Shown here piece by piece: positions 1-8,071 of a stretch of DNA of 23,933 bases. The notes beneath the pieces are model-generated. The model did not search any database. It saw only the letters and a program-made list of their open reading frames with translations, and had not been told where the DNA came from. The first letter of the stretch is position 1. Each line of letters begins with the position of its first letter. This DNA comes from JAVVFH01 sp032250585 (lineage in GTDB: Bacteria; Pseudomonadota; Gammaproteobacteria; Xanthomonadales; SZUA-36): contig JAVVFH010000025.1 of NCBI GenBank assembly GCA_032250585.1, positions 1-23,933 of the forward strand, read 5' to 3'. Both the position numbers and the translations under genes were made by a program.

Positions 1-56
1 TGCTAATTCAAGCGAGTGCAACAACGCAGATGGCCGCTTATTGCCTTGCCCGGAGG

Positions 57-86
57 GAGCCCCGCATTGGTGCGTATGCGGGGCTC
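57..86. terminator. Strong GC-rich hairpin downstream of the DUF2007 gene, possible terminator
   Basis: Bases 57-67 and 76-86 are perfect inverted complements (11 bp, mostly G/C) around an 8-base loop. The hairpin lies about 30 bases beyond the stop of the minus-strand msrB/DUF2007 group, where a transcript end is expected. Neither strand has a T-run after the stem, so it is not a canonical intrinsic terminator. It may act as a transcript-end or RNA-protecting hairpin. Genes to the left are outside the window. Confidence 0.45.
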
Positions 87-116
87 TGAAAGCGTCATAA
101 GATGCGTGACAGGACA

Positions 117-428
117 CTACTCGTCACGCGCCACGCCGCATTTCCAGCAGCGGTCGAAAGAACCTTCCAGGTCGATGCCGCATTCCGGGCAGACCCAGTC
201 TTCGCCGGGTTCGTCTTCGGGCAGGTCCAGTTGCAGCAGCTGCTTCGCCCGCGCCAGGTCTCTTTCTTCCAGTACGAACAGCTGCGGCACCACCTCGACA
301 AAGGGAATCTCGCCCATCACCGACGACCCGTACTGGTTGCGCACGAAGGTGCGGATGCCGTTGGCTTCGAGCAGGGACTGCATCTGGCCGACCCGGGTGA
401 AGTCGAAGTGTTCGTAGACTTTGATCAA
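117..428 (-). CDS. DUF2007 domain protein with C-terminal zinc ribbon
   Basis: About 103 residues. Residues 3-65 match the DUF2007 'putative signal transducing protein' fold: a KVYE-type first strand, a helix ending in LLEANGI, then VRNQYG and a VVPQLFV strand before an acidic/alanine helix. Residues 80-83 (CPEC) and 94-97 (CWKC) form a Cys4 zinc ribbon after an acidic linker. The start is TTG at 428, because the family begins just before KVYE and no ATG lies nearby. This TTG overlaps the TGA of the upstream VOC remnant (TTGA), which suggests translational coupling since no clear Shine-Dalgarno is visible. Family members are small soluble proteins of unknown biochemical role. The last gene of the msrB group. 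Family call is firm; function is unknown. Confidence 0.8.
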   Translation of the reverse strand: MIKVYEHFDFTRVGQMQSLLEANGIRTFVRNQYGSSVMGEIPFVEVVPQLFVLEERDLARAKQLLQLDLPEDEPGEDWVCPECGIDLEGSFDRCWKCGVARDE

Positions 429-541
429 GCGGCGAACAGCCGATCGCGCCGCCCGCCGTAAAACGTGCGCGCGGCATCCAGGTCGTTCACCGCGACGGCC
501 AGGTGGAACGGCCTCAGTGCAGTGCGGTTGGTGGTGGTCAT
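425..541 (-). pseudogene. VOC/glyoxalase-family gene with internal deletion (38-codon remnant)
   Basis: A 38-codon open frame begins at ATG 541, overlapping the msrB stop as ATGA, and ends at 427-425. Residues 11-29 (PFHLAVAV, NDLDAARTFYG) are the typical N-terminal strand-helix of vicinal-oxygen-chelate dioxygenase/glyoxalase-like proteins. The last residues (DRLFAA) resemble the usual C-terminal end of the same subfamily (FKAF.D...LFA). The roughly 100 residues normally between them, including the metal ligands and second half of the fold, are absent. The frame stays open across the joint, so it looks like an in-frame internal deletion. The product should have no VOC activity. It may survive only because its start and stop couple msrB translation to the DUF2007 gene. 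The C-terminal assignment rests on memory of the family and is less certain than the N-terminal match. Confidence 0.65.
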
Positions 542-945
542 GCTCTTTCGTCCTCCGCGGGCCGGAAATCCAGTGCGGCGGAATTGATGCAGTAACGCAA
601 GCCCGCAGGGGGCGGCCCGTCGGGAAAAATGTGGCCGAGGTGCGCATCGCAGTGCCGGCAGAGCAATTCAGTCCGGTTCATGCCGTGGCTGCGGTCCGGC
701 CGTTGCACGATGTTGGCTTCCTCGAACTCCGAATGGAAGCTGGGCCAGCCGCAGCCGGCGTTGAACTTGCTGTCGGAGTCGAACAGCGGGTGGCCGCAGC
801 AGATGCAGTGGTAGCTGCCGCGTTCCCAACACGCGTCGTATTCACCGCTGAACGGCGCCTCGGTTCCCGCCTGCCGCGTCACGCGGTACTGCTCGGGGCT
901 GAGTTGTGCTTTCCATTCCTCGTCCGACTTGTTAATTTTCCCCAT
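538..945 (-). CDS. msrB: Peptide-methionine (R)-S-oxide reductase MsrB
   Basis: 135 residues, usual length for a stand-alone cytosolic MsrB. It reduces methionine-R-sulfoxide in oxidised proteins using thioredoxin. Visible signatures: structural zinc cysteines in two CxxC pairs (residues 47/50 and 96/99), the CGWPSF motif at 65-70, the GHIFPDGP segment near 104-111, and the catalytic cysteine at 119 in RYCINS. The N-terminal substrate region (EWKAQLSPEQYRVTR) is also typical. ATG at 945 is preceded by a GAGGG Shine-Dalgarno. It heads a minus-strand group in which the VOC remnant and DUF2007 gene follow with 4-base overlaps. It is divergent from the aminopeptidase gene with 65 bases between. 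No truncation or missing key residue. Confidence 0.97.
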   Translation of the reverse strand: MGKINKSDEEWKAQLSPEQYRVTRQAGTEAPFSGEYDACWERGSYHCICCGHPLFDSDSKFNAGCGWPSFHSEFEEANIVQRPDRSHGMNRTELLCRHCDAHLGHIFPDGPPPAGLRYCINSAALDFRPAEDERA

Positions 946-1010
946 GGTCCCTCATTTTCACGCTTGCCGAATGCAGGCATCTTAGCAAATAGCACAGGCC
1001 GGCAAAGACC

Positions 1011-2126
1011 ATGTCATCGATATTCCGATTTTCGGCAGGTCCCGCGGCGCGTCTCTCCCGGCCGCTCCGCCCGGCCCTCGTCCTGCTGGCGGCCGTCGCC
1101 GCCGTTCAGCTGGGGGCCTGCGCGTCGCCTGCCTGGTATGCGCAAGCGGTGCACGGGCATTTCAGCCTGATGTCCGGCCGCGAGGAAGTGCAGGCGCTGT
1201 TGGCGTCCGCCGACACCGATCCCGAACTGGCCCGCGATCTGCGCCTGGCGGTCGAAGTGCGCGATTTCGCCATCGCCCATCTCGATCTGCCGGACAACGC
1301 CAGCTACACCAGCCTGGTCCGGACCGGCCGCGAAGCGGTGACCTGGAATGTCGTCGCCGCGCCGGAGTTTTCACTGCAGCCCAAACTGTGGTGCTTCCTG
1401 GTGTCCGGCTGCGTACCCTACCGGGGTTATTTCAAGCGCGAAGCGGCTGAGCACTTCGCCGGCAAACTGGCAGACCGGGGTTTCGACGTGACGGTTGCGC
1501 CGGCGATCGCATACTCCACGCTGGGCTGGTTCGACGATCCACTGGTGGACACCATGTTCCAGGCCGGCGCAGCGGGGCTGGCGGCCACTGTATTCCACGA
1601 ACTGGCCCACCAGAAGCTCTATGTGCGTGGTGACACCGCGTTCAGCGAAGCCTATGCGAGCTTCGTCGAAACCGCCGGAGTCCGCGCCTGGCTGCAGGCC
1701 ACCGGGCGGCAGGACGCACTCCGCGAATGGCGCCGCATGGAGCGCGCGCGTCGGAAATTCAATGACTTACTGCTCGAGACCCGACAGCAGCTGCAGGCGC
1801 TTTACACCTCCGGCATCGCGGAGACCGCGATGAGAGAACAAAAACAAGCGCTGTTCGAAAACCTGCGCGAGACTTACGAGCACCGTGTGGCGAATGACTG
1901 GAACGGCCGCGCCTATTTCGGTTCCTGGTTTCGCCGCGACCCGTCGAATGCGAGCCTGGCGCTGCTCCAGAACTACCAGGGCGGCGTCTCCGCCTTCGAG
2001 CGCCTTTATGAGGAGGCCGGACGCGATATGCGGCGTTTTCATGCGCTTGCGGCCGAAAAGGCGGATCTCGACGCGGAGGTCAGAAAACGCTGGCTCTCGG
2101 CAATTGCGTCTTCGCACGATCTGTGA
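1011..2126 (+). CDS. Putative lipoprotein zinc aminopeptidase (PF10023 / COG4324 family)
   Basis: 371 residues. The N-terminus has a basic then hydrophobic stretch ending in a lipobox (LGAC, cysteine 37), followed by the family-typical YAQAVHGH segment, so it is likely a membrane-anchored periplasmic lipoprotein. Residues 196-200 are HELAH, the HExxH zinc motif, with a downstream glutamate (about 213, in FSEAYASFVE) as third ligand. This arrangement fits the 'predicted aminopeptidase' family PF10023, whose substrate is not well defined. The C-terminal half is helical and charged, with a final aromatic-rich segment (YFGSWFRRDPSNASLALLQ). It precedes lptD by 44 bases on the same strand and may be co-transcribed with it. 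Family is confident; enzymatic activity is inferred from the motif. Confidence 0.85.
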   Translation: MSSIFRFSAGPAARLSRPLRPALVLLAAVAAVQLGACASPAWYAQAVHGHFSLMSGREEVQALLASADTDPELARDLRLAVEVRDFAIAHLDLPDNASYTSLVRTGREAVTWNVVAAPEFSLQPKLWCFLVSGCVPYRGYFKREAAEHFAGKLADRGFDVTVAPAIAYSTLGWFDDPLVDTMFQAGAAGLAATVFHELAHQKLYVRGDTAFSEAYASFVETAGVRAWLQATGRQDALREWRRMERARRKFNDLLLETRQQLQALYTSGIAETAMREQKQALFENLRETYEHRVANDWNGRAYFGSWFRRDPSNASLALLQNYQGGVSAFERLYEEAGRDMRRFHALAAEKADLDAEVRKRWLSAIASSHDL

Positions 2127-2170
2127 CAACTTAGGCAGGACAATAACCGCCAAGAAGATCGAAGCCACCC

Positions 2171-4381
2171 TTGCCCCCTTTCTCGATTTCAAAGCGCCGT
2201 TTTTCAGTTTCGCTGACGGCTGCCGTGCTGCTGATGGGCGGTGTCGCCGATGTGGCCGGGCAGGAAGCCGCGGATTCGTTCCCGATCAGTTGCCCGGACC
2301 CGGCAATCGGTCCGGTGCTGCCGCCCACGCCGGACCGCAGCGGCGCGCCGCTGATCGTCTATGCCCGGCAACTGGACGCAGCGAAACACCGGCAGGGCGA
2401 AGCCACGGGCAACGTGGAACTGTTTCGCGCCGACCAGCACATGAGCACCGAACGGATGCTGTTCGATCCGGTCGAGGAAACCGTGACGATCCCGGGCGAC
2501 CTCAGCTACGAGGACCGCCAGGTCTGGTTTCGCGGCAGCGATGCGCGGTACAGCTTCAGCAGCGAATCCGGCCGTTTTTCGGCGGTGGATTATGGCCTGA
2601 CCGGTTCCAGCGCGAACGGCAGCGCAGAGCTGGTGGAACTGGTCGGAGGAAATACCTCGATCCTGCATCGGCTCGAGTACACGACCTGCTCCGGCGAACA
2701 GCCCGATTGGCTGCTGCATGCGCGCGAACTCGAACTGAAACACGACGAAGGCTTCGGCACGGCGCGCGGCGCGTGGCTGGAGTTCAAGGGCGTGCCGATC
2801 CTCTACGCGCCCTACTTCAGCTTCCCGATCGACGACCGGCGCAAAAGCGGTTTTCTGTACCCCAGCATCAGCCAGAACAGCGACAGCGGGATGGAGGTCA
2901 GTGTGCCCTGGTACTGGAACATCGCGCCCAACCAGGACGCGACGCTGGAGCCGCGATACTTCAGCAACCGGGGCTTCATGCTGACGGCCGAATACCGGCT
3001 TTTGACCCGGCGCAGTTCCGGCAAACTCCAGTTGGATTACCTGCACAATGACAAGAAAACGAACGAGCAGCGCTACTTTTATCACCTGCGCCACCAGACC
3101 AGGCCCTGGGCTCGCTGGAGGACCGAACTGGATGTCGAACGCATCAGCGACGACCGCTACTTCCAGGATTTCGGCACGAATATTTCGCAGACCTCCCGCC
3201 AATTCCTGCGCGGCAGCGCCAGCCTCCACGGCGTGGGCCGCTACTGGAGGCTGGAAATGATGGTGGATGATTTCCAGGTGATCGACGACTCGGTGACCCC
3301 GGAAAACGAACCTTACCGACGCCTGCCACGAATCGATTTCCAGCTCGACCGCCCGCTCGGCGCCACCGGCCTGTCGGCCGGCGTGAACTCTGAATTCGTC
3401 TATTTCGACCGCAGCAACGGCCCAACCGGCGCCCGGCTGGACCTCTATCCGAACCTCGTCTGGCAGCGCCGCGCGAGTTGGGGTTACCTGCGCCCGTCGG
3501 TCGGAATGCGCTACACCGCCTACGAACTCGACCGGCGGGGTCTCCCCGGCGACGAATCACCGCGGCGCGACACCGCGATTGCGAGCCTTGACGCGGGGCT
3601 GTTTTTCGAACGTCGGAGCCCCGGAGGCGGCCTGCAGACCATCGAACCCCGGCTGTTCTACCTTTACGTACCCTTTGAAGAGCAGGACGATCTGCCGCTT
3701 TTCGACAGCGGCGAATTCACCTTTGGTTTCAGCCAGCTGTTCAACACCAACCGCTTTGCCGGCGGCGACCGCCAGGGCGACGCCAACCAGTTGGCACTGG
3801 CGGTGACCACCACGCATTTTGACGGCGACAACGGCCAGGCGCTGTGGAGCCTCGGGCTCGGACAGATATTCTATTTCGATCCCCTGCGCGTGCGCCTGGA
3901 CGACCAGTCCGAAGGCAGCGTCGCCGCGGTAAACGAAGACCTGTCGCCGTTTCTCGCCGAGTTCAACTGGAACCTGTCCAGCCGCTACAGCGCGATCGCG
4001 GGGATGCAATGGAACTGGGAAGAAGACGATCTGGACCTGGCCAGCCTGGGCGTGAATTACCGCGGTGAGCACGGTCGGCGCATTCGATTCGAATACCGCT
4101 TTCGCCGCAACCGGGTGGACCAGTTCGATTTCCATGCCGCCTGGCCCCTCAACGAACGCTGGCGGCTGCTGTCGCGGGTCAACTACTCCTTCGCGGACGA
4201 CGATTTGCTGGAAATCCAGGCCGGCGTCGAGTACGAAAGCTGCTGCTGGGCGATCCGCACGGTGTTGCGCCGCTTCCTGCGCAACCGCGATGGCGACTTC
4301 AGTGACGGCATTTATTTTGAACTCAACCTCAAAGGACTGTCCCGTATCGGCACGCGCGGTCGTAATCCGTTCGGCTACTGA
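2171..4381 (+). CDS. lptD: LPS-assembly outer-membrane protein LptD
   Basis: 736 residues. With lipoprotein LptE it forms the outer-membrane translocon that inserts lipopolysaccharide into the outer leaflet. The N-terminus is a signal peptide (basic KRR, hydrophobic core, cleavage near residue 30), then a periplasmic OstA-type domain (about 60-165) and a long beta-barrel rich in alternating aromatic strands. All four cysteines of the LptD disulfide network are in family positions: C41, C173, and the adjacent pair C691-C692 near the C-terminus. The start is TTG at 2171: an in-frame TAA lies at 2144-2146 with no ATG or GTG between, and the next ATG would remove most of the signal peptide. No strong Shine-Dalgarno is visible. 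First gene of the conserved lptD-surA-pdxA-rsmA-apaG-apaH block. Confidence 0.96.
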   Translation: MPPFSISKRRFSVSLTAAVLLMGGVADVAGQEAADSFPISCPDPAIGPVLPPTPDRSGAPLIVYARQLDAAKHRQGEATGNVELFRADQHMSTERMLFDPVEETVTIPGDLSYEDRQVWFRGSDARYSFSSESGRFSAVDYGLTGSSANGSAELVELVGGNTSILHRLEYTTCSGEQPDWLLHARELELKHDEGFGTARGAWLEFKGVPILYAPYFSFPIDDRRKSGFLYPSISQNSDSGMEVSVPWYWNIAPNQDATLEPRYFSNRGFMLTAEYRLLTRRSSGKLQLDYLHNDKKTNEQRYFYHLRHQTRPWARWRTELDVERISDDRYFQDFGTNISQTSRQFLRGSASLHGVGRYWRLEMMVDDFQVIDDSVTPENEPYRRLPRIDFQLDRPLGATGLSAGVNSEFVYFDRSNGPTGARLDLYPNLVWQRRASWGYLRPSVGMRYTAYELDRRGLPGDESPRRDTAIASLDAGLFFERRSPGGGLQTIEPRLFYLYVPFEEQDDLPLFDSGEFTFGFSQLFNTNRFAGGDRQGDANQLALAVTTTHFDGDNGQALWSLGLGQIFYFDPLRVRLDDQSEGSVAAVNEDLSPFLAEFNWNLSSRYSAIAGMQWNWEEDDLDLASLGVNYRGEHGRRIRFEYRFRRNRVDQFDFHAAWPLNERWRLLSRVNYSFADDDLLEIQAGVEYESCCWAIRTVLRRFLRNRDGDFSDGIYFELNLKGLSRIGTRGRNPFGY

Positions 4382-4384
4382 CAG

Positions 4385-4402
4385 GCCGCAGCCGTCTGCG
4401 GC
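4385..4402 (+). other. Small hairpin in the lptD-surA gap
   Basis: A perfect 7-bp inverted repeat (4385-4391 with 4396-4402, loop of four) lies directly after the lptD stop. No T-tract follows, so it is unlikely to be an intrinsic terminator. It could modulate mRNA processing between lptD and surA. The remaining ~100 bases before surA hold a TAAAAT at 4433-4438 but no convincing -35 partner. Confidence 0.3.
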
Positions 4403-4503
4403 AAACCGCTCCCCCGCCGCCAACGCTTGGGGTAAAATGGGAACTTTAATGCTTGCCGGTATCAAACTGCAGTAAGCAGCAAAATTCCCGGAGACCGTTC
4501 ACA

Positions 4504-5835
4504 ATGACGTATTTTACGACGCAAACCCGATTCCGAGTTATACTGGTCGCGGTACTGGCAATCATGGCCACGCCCCTGACCGCCATCGCGCAGAACGAAA
4601 GCCCCTATCAACCCATCGATTCAATCGTCGCGCTGGTCGATGAAGACGTGATCCTGCGCAGCGAACTGGATATCGCGATTGCCGGAATCGTCGACCGCAT
4701 CCGCGCAAGCGGCGAGGCCATGCCGCCAATGAACCTGCTCGAAAGCCAGGTGCTCGAACGCCTGATCGTGCGCGAACTGCAGGTGCAGCGCGCCCTGCAG
4801 ACCGGTATCCGGGTCAGCGATGCCGACATCGACCAGGCACTGGTGAACCTGGCGCAGCAAAACGGCATCACGGTTCAGCAGATGCGCCAGGTGATCGAAG
4901 AGGACGGCGAGGATTTCGGTGAATTCCGTCACAGCATCGGCGAAGAACTGATGTCGGAGCGCCTGCGTCAGCGCATCGTCAACAGCATGGACCCAATTTC
5001 GGATACCGAGATAGACATCCTGCTGGCCTCGGAAGACCTCAGCGGCGGCGAATACAACATCTCTCACATCATGATCACGTTGCCTGATGGCTCGACTCCA
5101 CAGCAGATAGCGGCGGCGGAGCGCAAAGCGGAAGACATCCACGAACGCCTCGTCAAGGGCCTCGATTTCGCCTCCGCCGCCATCAGTTACTCGGACAGCC
5201 CCGAGGCCCTCGAGGGCGGGCTGGTCGGCTGGCGCGATCTGAACAGCGTCCCTACCTTCTTCGCCGACGCCATGCGCGAGTTGAGTCCGGGCGAGTTTAC
5301 TCAACCGATCCGCAGCCCGGCCGGTTTCCACATTCTCAAGGTGAACGACTACCGTGAGCAGCGCCAGGTGGTCGTCAAGGAATACCGCGCCCGCCACATC
5401 ATGGTCGAGACCAACGAACTGATCACACCCAAACTGGCCATGGACGAAATCGTGATGATCAAGAAGAAACTCGACGATGGCGAGGATTTCGCCGCGCTGG
5501 CCAAGAAACACTCCGACGATACGACCAGCGCCAATCTCGGGGGCGACATGGGTTGGATCCTGCCCGAGGCCTACGGCGACCGCGTTTACCAGACACTGAC
5601 GGCCATGAAGCCCGGTACCGTCAGCGAACCGTTTCAGACCGGCAGCGGCTGGCACATCATGGAGCTGATCGATATCCGCGAGACCGACCGCACCGAAGAA
5701 GCCATTCGCGGCGAAGCACGCGAGAAAATTCGCAGACGCAAAGCCGAGGAGGAAGTTGAAAAGGTGCTCCGCCAGTTCCGCGACGAAGCCTTCGTCGAGA
5801 TACGCCTGCCGGGCCACGAAAGCAGTTCCGGCTGA
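4504..5835 (+). CDS. surA: Periplasmic chaperone / peptidyl-prolyl isomerase SurA
   Basis: 443 residues from ATG 4504, which has a GGAGA Shine-Dalgarno about ten bases upstream and yields a proper signal peptide (hydrophobic core 11-28, cleavage near TAIA-Q). Upstream in-frame TTG at 4453 would bury that signal, so it is rejected. The mature protein has the SurA N-terminal helical chaperone domain (about 35-175), then two parvulin domains (about 183-283 and 295-400), each with the typical ISHI/RHIM opening strand, a Gly-rich LGWRDL or MGWILPEA segment, and an FHILKV or WHIMEL closing strand. SurA escorts unfolded outer-membrane proteins, including LptD encoded just upstream, to the BAM complex. 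Length and domain order are normal (E. coli 428 residues). Confidence 0.96.
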   Translation: MTYFTTQTRFRVILVAVLAIMATPLTAIAQNESPYQPIDSIVALVDEDVILRSELDIAIAGIVDRIRASGEAMPPMNLLESQVLERLIVRELQVQRALQTGIRVSDADIDQALVNLAQQNGITVQQMRQVIEEDGEDFGEFRHSIGEELMSERLRQRIVNSMDPISDTEIDILLASEDLSGGEYNISHIMITLPDGSTPQQIAAAERKAEDIHERLVKGLDFASAAISYSDSPEALEGGLVGWRDLNSVPTFFADAMRELSPGEFTQPIRSPAGFHILKVNDYREQRQVVVKEYRARHIMVETNELITPKLAMDEIVMIKKKLDDGEDFAALAKKHSDDTTSANLGGDMGWILPEAYGDRVYQTLTAMKPGTVSEPFQTGSGWHIMELIDIRETDRTEEAIRGEAREKIRRRKAEEEVEKVLRQFRDEAFVEIRLPGHESSSG

Positions 5836-5860
5836 GGGCACGGCCGGGCCGGGCCGACAG

Positions 5861-6841
5861 GTGATCCAGAATTTGCCGATACTGGCGGTCACGCCGGGTG
5901 AGCCGGCCGGCATCGGACCGGAAATCCTGTTGAAGTGTCACCGCAGCCAGCCTGAACTGTGCCTGCTCGCAGTCGCCGACCCGGCTCTGCTGCGCCAGGC
6001 CGCCGAGCGCCTGGGGTTCGATCTGCGCATCACTGAATGGCAGCCCGGCGACATCGTCGAGGCGGGTCAACTGCCCTGCTTTCCACTCAGCATGAACGCT
6101 CCGGCCGTGCCGGGTCGCCTGGACCCGGCCAACGCCGGTTACGTGCTCGAATCGCTGCGCCAGGCTGTGAAACTGGTGCGCGGGGGCCAGGCGGCCGCAC
6201 TGGTGACCGGGCCCGTTCATAAAGCCGTGATCAACGAAGCCGGCCACGCGTTCACGGGGCACACCGAGTTCCTGGCGCAACTCAGCGACACCGGGACGGT
6301 GGTCATGATGTTGGCCGCGCCCGGTTTACGCGTCGCGCTGGTAACCACGCATTTACCTCTGCGGCAGGTCGCCGACGCGATTACCGCCGAGCGGCTGCAA
6401 GCCATCATCCTTATTACCGGGCAGGCGCTGCGCGAGCGCTTCGGCATCGAGCGGCCGCGGCTGCAGGTACTGGGTCTCAATCCGCACGCCGGCGAAGGCG
6501 GCTACCTGGGAAGCGAGGACGACGGAATCATCCGGCCGGTCATCGAACGCTGCCGCGAACGGGGCATGGATATCGAAGGCCCGGTGCCGGCGGACACCGC
6601 CTTCACGCCGCCGCGCATCGCCGACTGCGACGCAGTAGTCGCGATGTACCACGATCAGGGCCTGCCGGTGCTGAAGCACATGGGTTTCGGGCGCTCGGTC
6701 AACATCACGCTCGGCCTGCCGTTCATCAGAACCTCGGTCGATCACGGTACCGCGCTCGACCTGGCGGGCAGCGGCCGGGCCGACGCCGGCAGCATGTGCG
6801 AAGCCGCCCTCACCGCCCGGCAAATGGCCCGTTACCTTTGA
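5861..6841 (+). CDS. pdxA: 4-hydroxythreonine-4-phosphate dehydrogenase PdxA
   Basis: 326 residues. It oxidises 4-phosphohydroxy-L-threonine with NAD(P)+ in the DXP-dependent pathway to pyridoxal 5'-phosphate. The opening PILAVTPGEPAGIGPEI is the family signature. The three divalent-metal histidines occupy family positions: H164 (VTTH), H209 (LNPHAGEGG) and H264 (MYHDQG). The VTGPVHK segment at 115-121 and the C-terminal TSVDHGTALDLAG segment are also present. The start is GTG at 5861, 25 bases after the surA stop; a TTG at 5873 is a weaker alternative. Upstream in-frame sequence overlaps surA and does not resemble the family. Normal length (E. coli 329). In an operon between surA and rsmA. 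Confidence 0.95.
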   Translation: MIQNLPILAVTPGEPAGIGPEILLKCHRSQPELCLLAVADPALLRQAAERLGFDLRITEWQPGDIVEAGQLPCFPLSMNAPAVPGRLDPANAGYVLESLRQAVKLVRGGQAAALVTGPVHKAVINEAGHAFTGHTEFLAQLSDTGTVVMMLAAPGLRVALVTTHLPLRQVADAITAERLQAIILITGQALRERFGIERPRLQVLGLNPHAGEGGYLGSEDDGIIRPVIERCRERGMDIEGPVPADTAFTPPRIADCDAVVAMYHDQGLPVLKHMGFGRSVNITLGLPFIRTSVDHGTALDLAGSGRADAGSMCEAALTARQMARYL

Positions 6842-6900
6842 CCCGCAGGGTGCATCACCAGGATCGTTTCAGGCCGAACCCAGACCGAGCGAAAAGCCCC

Positions 6901-7674
6901 TTGAAACATCGCGCGCGCAAACGATTCGGTCAGAACTTCCTGCGCGACCCGCGGGTCATCCAGCGAATCGTTGACACAGTCAACCCGCAAGCCGACCAGC
7001 TGATCGTCGAAGTCGGACCCGGACGCGGCGCCCTCACCGCCCCGTTGGTCTCCTCCGGAGCCGAATTAAAGTTGCTCGAGATCGACCGCGAGCTGGCGGC
7101 GCAACTCGAAATGCAATACCGGGATTGCCCGCAAGTGAGTGTCCACACCGGCGACGTACTGAGAATGGACCTCGGGGAAGTCACCGGCGGCCGCTCCTTT
7201 CGGCTGCTCGGGAATCTCCCGTACAACATTTCCACGCCCCTGATTTTCCACGTTCTGAAATGGAGCGAGCGGATTCGGGACATGCATTTCATGCTGCAGC
7301 ACGAAGTGGTAGAGCGGATGGCTGCGCCGCCCGGCGGCAAAGCACGCGGCAAACTGTCGGTCATGTGCCAGTACCGCTGCCAGGTGCAGCCGCTGTTTAC
7401 GGTTCCCCCGGAAGCCTTTTCACCCGTTCCCAAGGTCCACTCCGCGCTCGTCAGGCTGGTACCGCATCAGCAGCCACCGGTTGCAGTCGACGACCCGGCC
7501 GGCTTCGCGAAACTGGTCAGTCACGCATTTTCCATGCGCCGCAAAACGTTGCGCAACAGCCTGCGCGGCCTGCTCGAGGCCGATCAGATCGAGCGCGCAG
7601 GCGTGGATCCGGGAGCGCGCGCGGAAACGCTCAGCATGGAGCAGTTTGCAGCCCTGGCCGCATTAATGAAATGA
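6901..7674 (+). CDS. rsmA: 16S rRNA (adenine1518-N6/adenine1519-N6)-dimethyltransferase RsmA (KsgA)
   Basis: 257 residues from TTG 6901. It dimethylates two adjacent adenines in the 3'-terminal hairpin of 16S rRNA during 30S maturation, using S-adenosylmethionine. Key features: the N-terminal HRARKRFGQNFL segment typical of RsmA, SAM-binding motif I (EVGPGRG, 37-43), the acidic LLEID end of strand 2, GDVL at 84-87, and catalytic motif IV NLPY at 105-108. The C-terminal SMRRKTLRNSL helix is also conserved. TTG is chosen because most family members begin immediately before HRARKRFGQNFL; GTG at 6850 would add 17 non-family residues. The Shine-Dalgarno is weak. 59 bases separate it from pdxA. Confidence 0.94.
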   Translation: MKHRARKRFGQNFLRDPRVIQRIVDTVNPQADQLIVEVGPGRGALTAPLVSSGAELKLLEIDRELAAQLEMQYRDCPQVSVHTGDVLRMDLGEVTGGRSFRLLGNLPYNISTPLIFHVLKWSERIRDMHFMLQHEVVERMAAPPGGKARGKLSVMCQYRCQVQPLFTVPPEAFSPVPKVHSALVRLVPHQQPPVAVDDPAGFAKLVSHAFSMRRKTLRNSLRGLLEADQIERAGVDPGARAETLSMEQFAALAALMK

Positions 7675-7714
7675 TGTCATTCATCCGCCGCACGCGACCG
7701 GGAAAGAAACCGCC

Positions 7715-8071
7715 ATGGACTCCATCGAAATCTCACCCCGTCCTGCTTACCTCGGCAAGCAGGACGACCACTTCGCCTTCGCCTACGAAATCACCATCAC
7801 CAATCGCATGGACGTGCCGATCCGCCTGCTCAATCGGCACTGGGTGATCACCCACGGTAACGGTTACATCGAGGAAGTGCGGGGCGAAGGCGTGGTTGGA
7901 GAAAAGCCGCGGCTGGAGCCCGGTGAATCGTTCACCTACTCGAGCGGCGCGCTGATCCCGACGCCCAACGGGTCGATGGCGGGCAGCTATGAATTCACCA
8001 CCGACCGCGGCGACCTCATCGAAGCGCCGATACCCGAGTTCGTGCTGGCCTCTCCCGAATCCCTGCACTGA
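7715..8071 (+). CDS. apaG: ApaG domain protein
   Basis: 118 residues, a single ApaG (FnIII-like beta-sandwich) domain covering nearly the whole chain. Diagnostic segments: YEITITN near residue 23, LLNRHWVITHGNG (38-50), VRGEGVVGEKPRLEPGESF (55-73), and a GSMAGSY turn near 86-92. Family biochemistry is poorly defined; the gene is named for its linkage to apaH, and bacterial ApaG proteins bind divalent metals and nucleotide-like ligands in some reports. Start ATG 7715 is 40 bases after rsmA. Its stop is adjacent to the apaH start (TGA then ATG, no gap), indicating translational coupling. Length is normal (about 125 in E. coli). Confidence 0.95.
   Translation: MDSIEISPRPAYLGKQDDHFAFAYEITITNRMDVPIRLLNRHWVITHGNGYIEEVRGEGVVGEKPRLEPGESFTYSSGALIPTPNGSMAGSYEFTTDRGDLIEAPIPEFVLASPESLH

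Noticed and set aside
2204..3229. Long minus-strand open frame (341 codons) opposite lptD
   Set aside because: It is the antisense shadow of lptD in GC-rich codon usage; its residues are low-complexity Ala/Arg/Gly/Val-rich and match no family.
4433..4438. TAAAAT as a -10 box for a surA promoter
   Set aside because: The expected -35 position is a C-run, so no promoter could be supported; surA is more simply read from the lptD transcript.
4621..5913. 430-codon minus-strand open frame opposite surA
   Set aside because: Antisense to a clearly assigned SurA; composition is typical of GC-rich mirror frames and there is no plausible start context.
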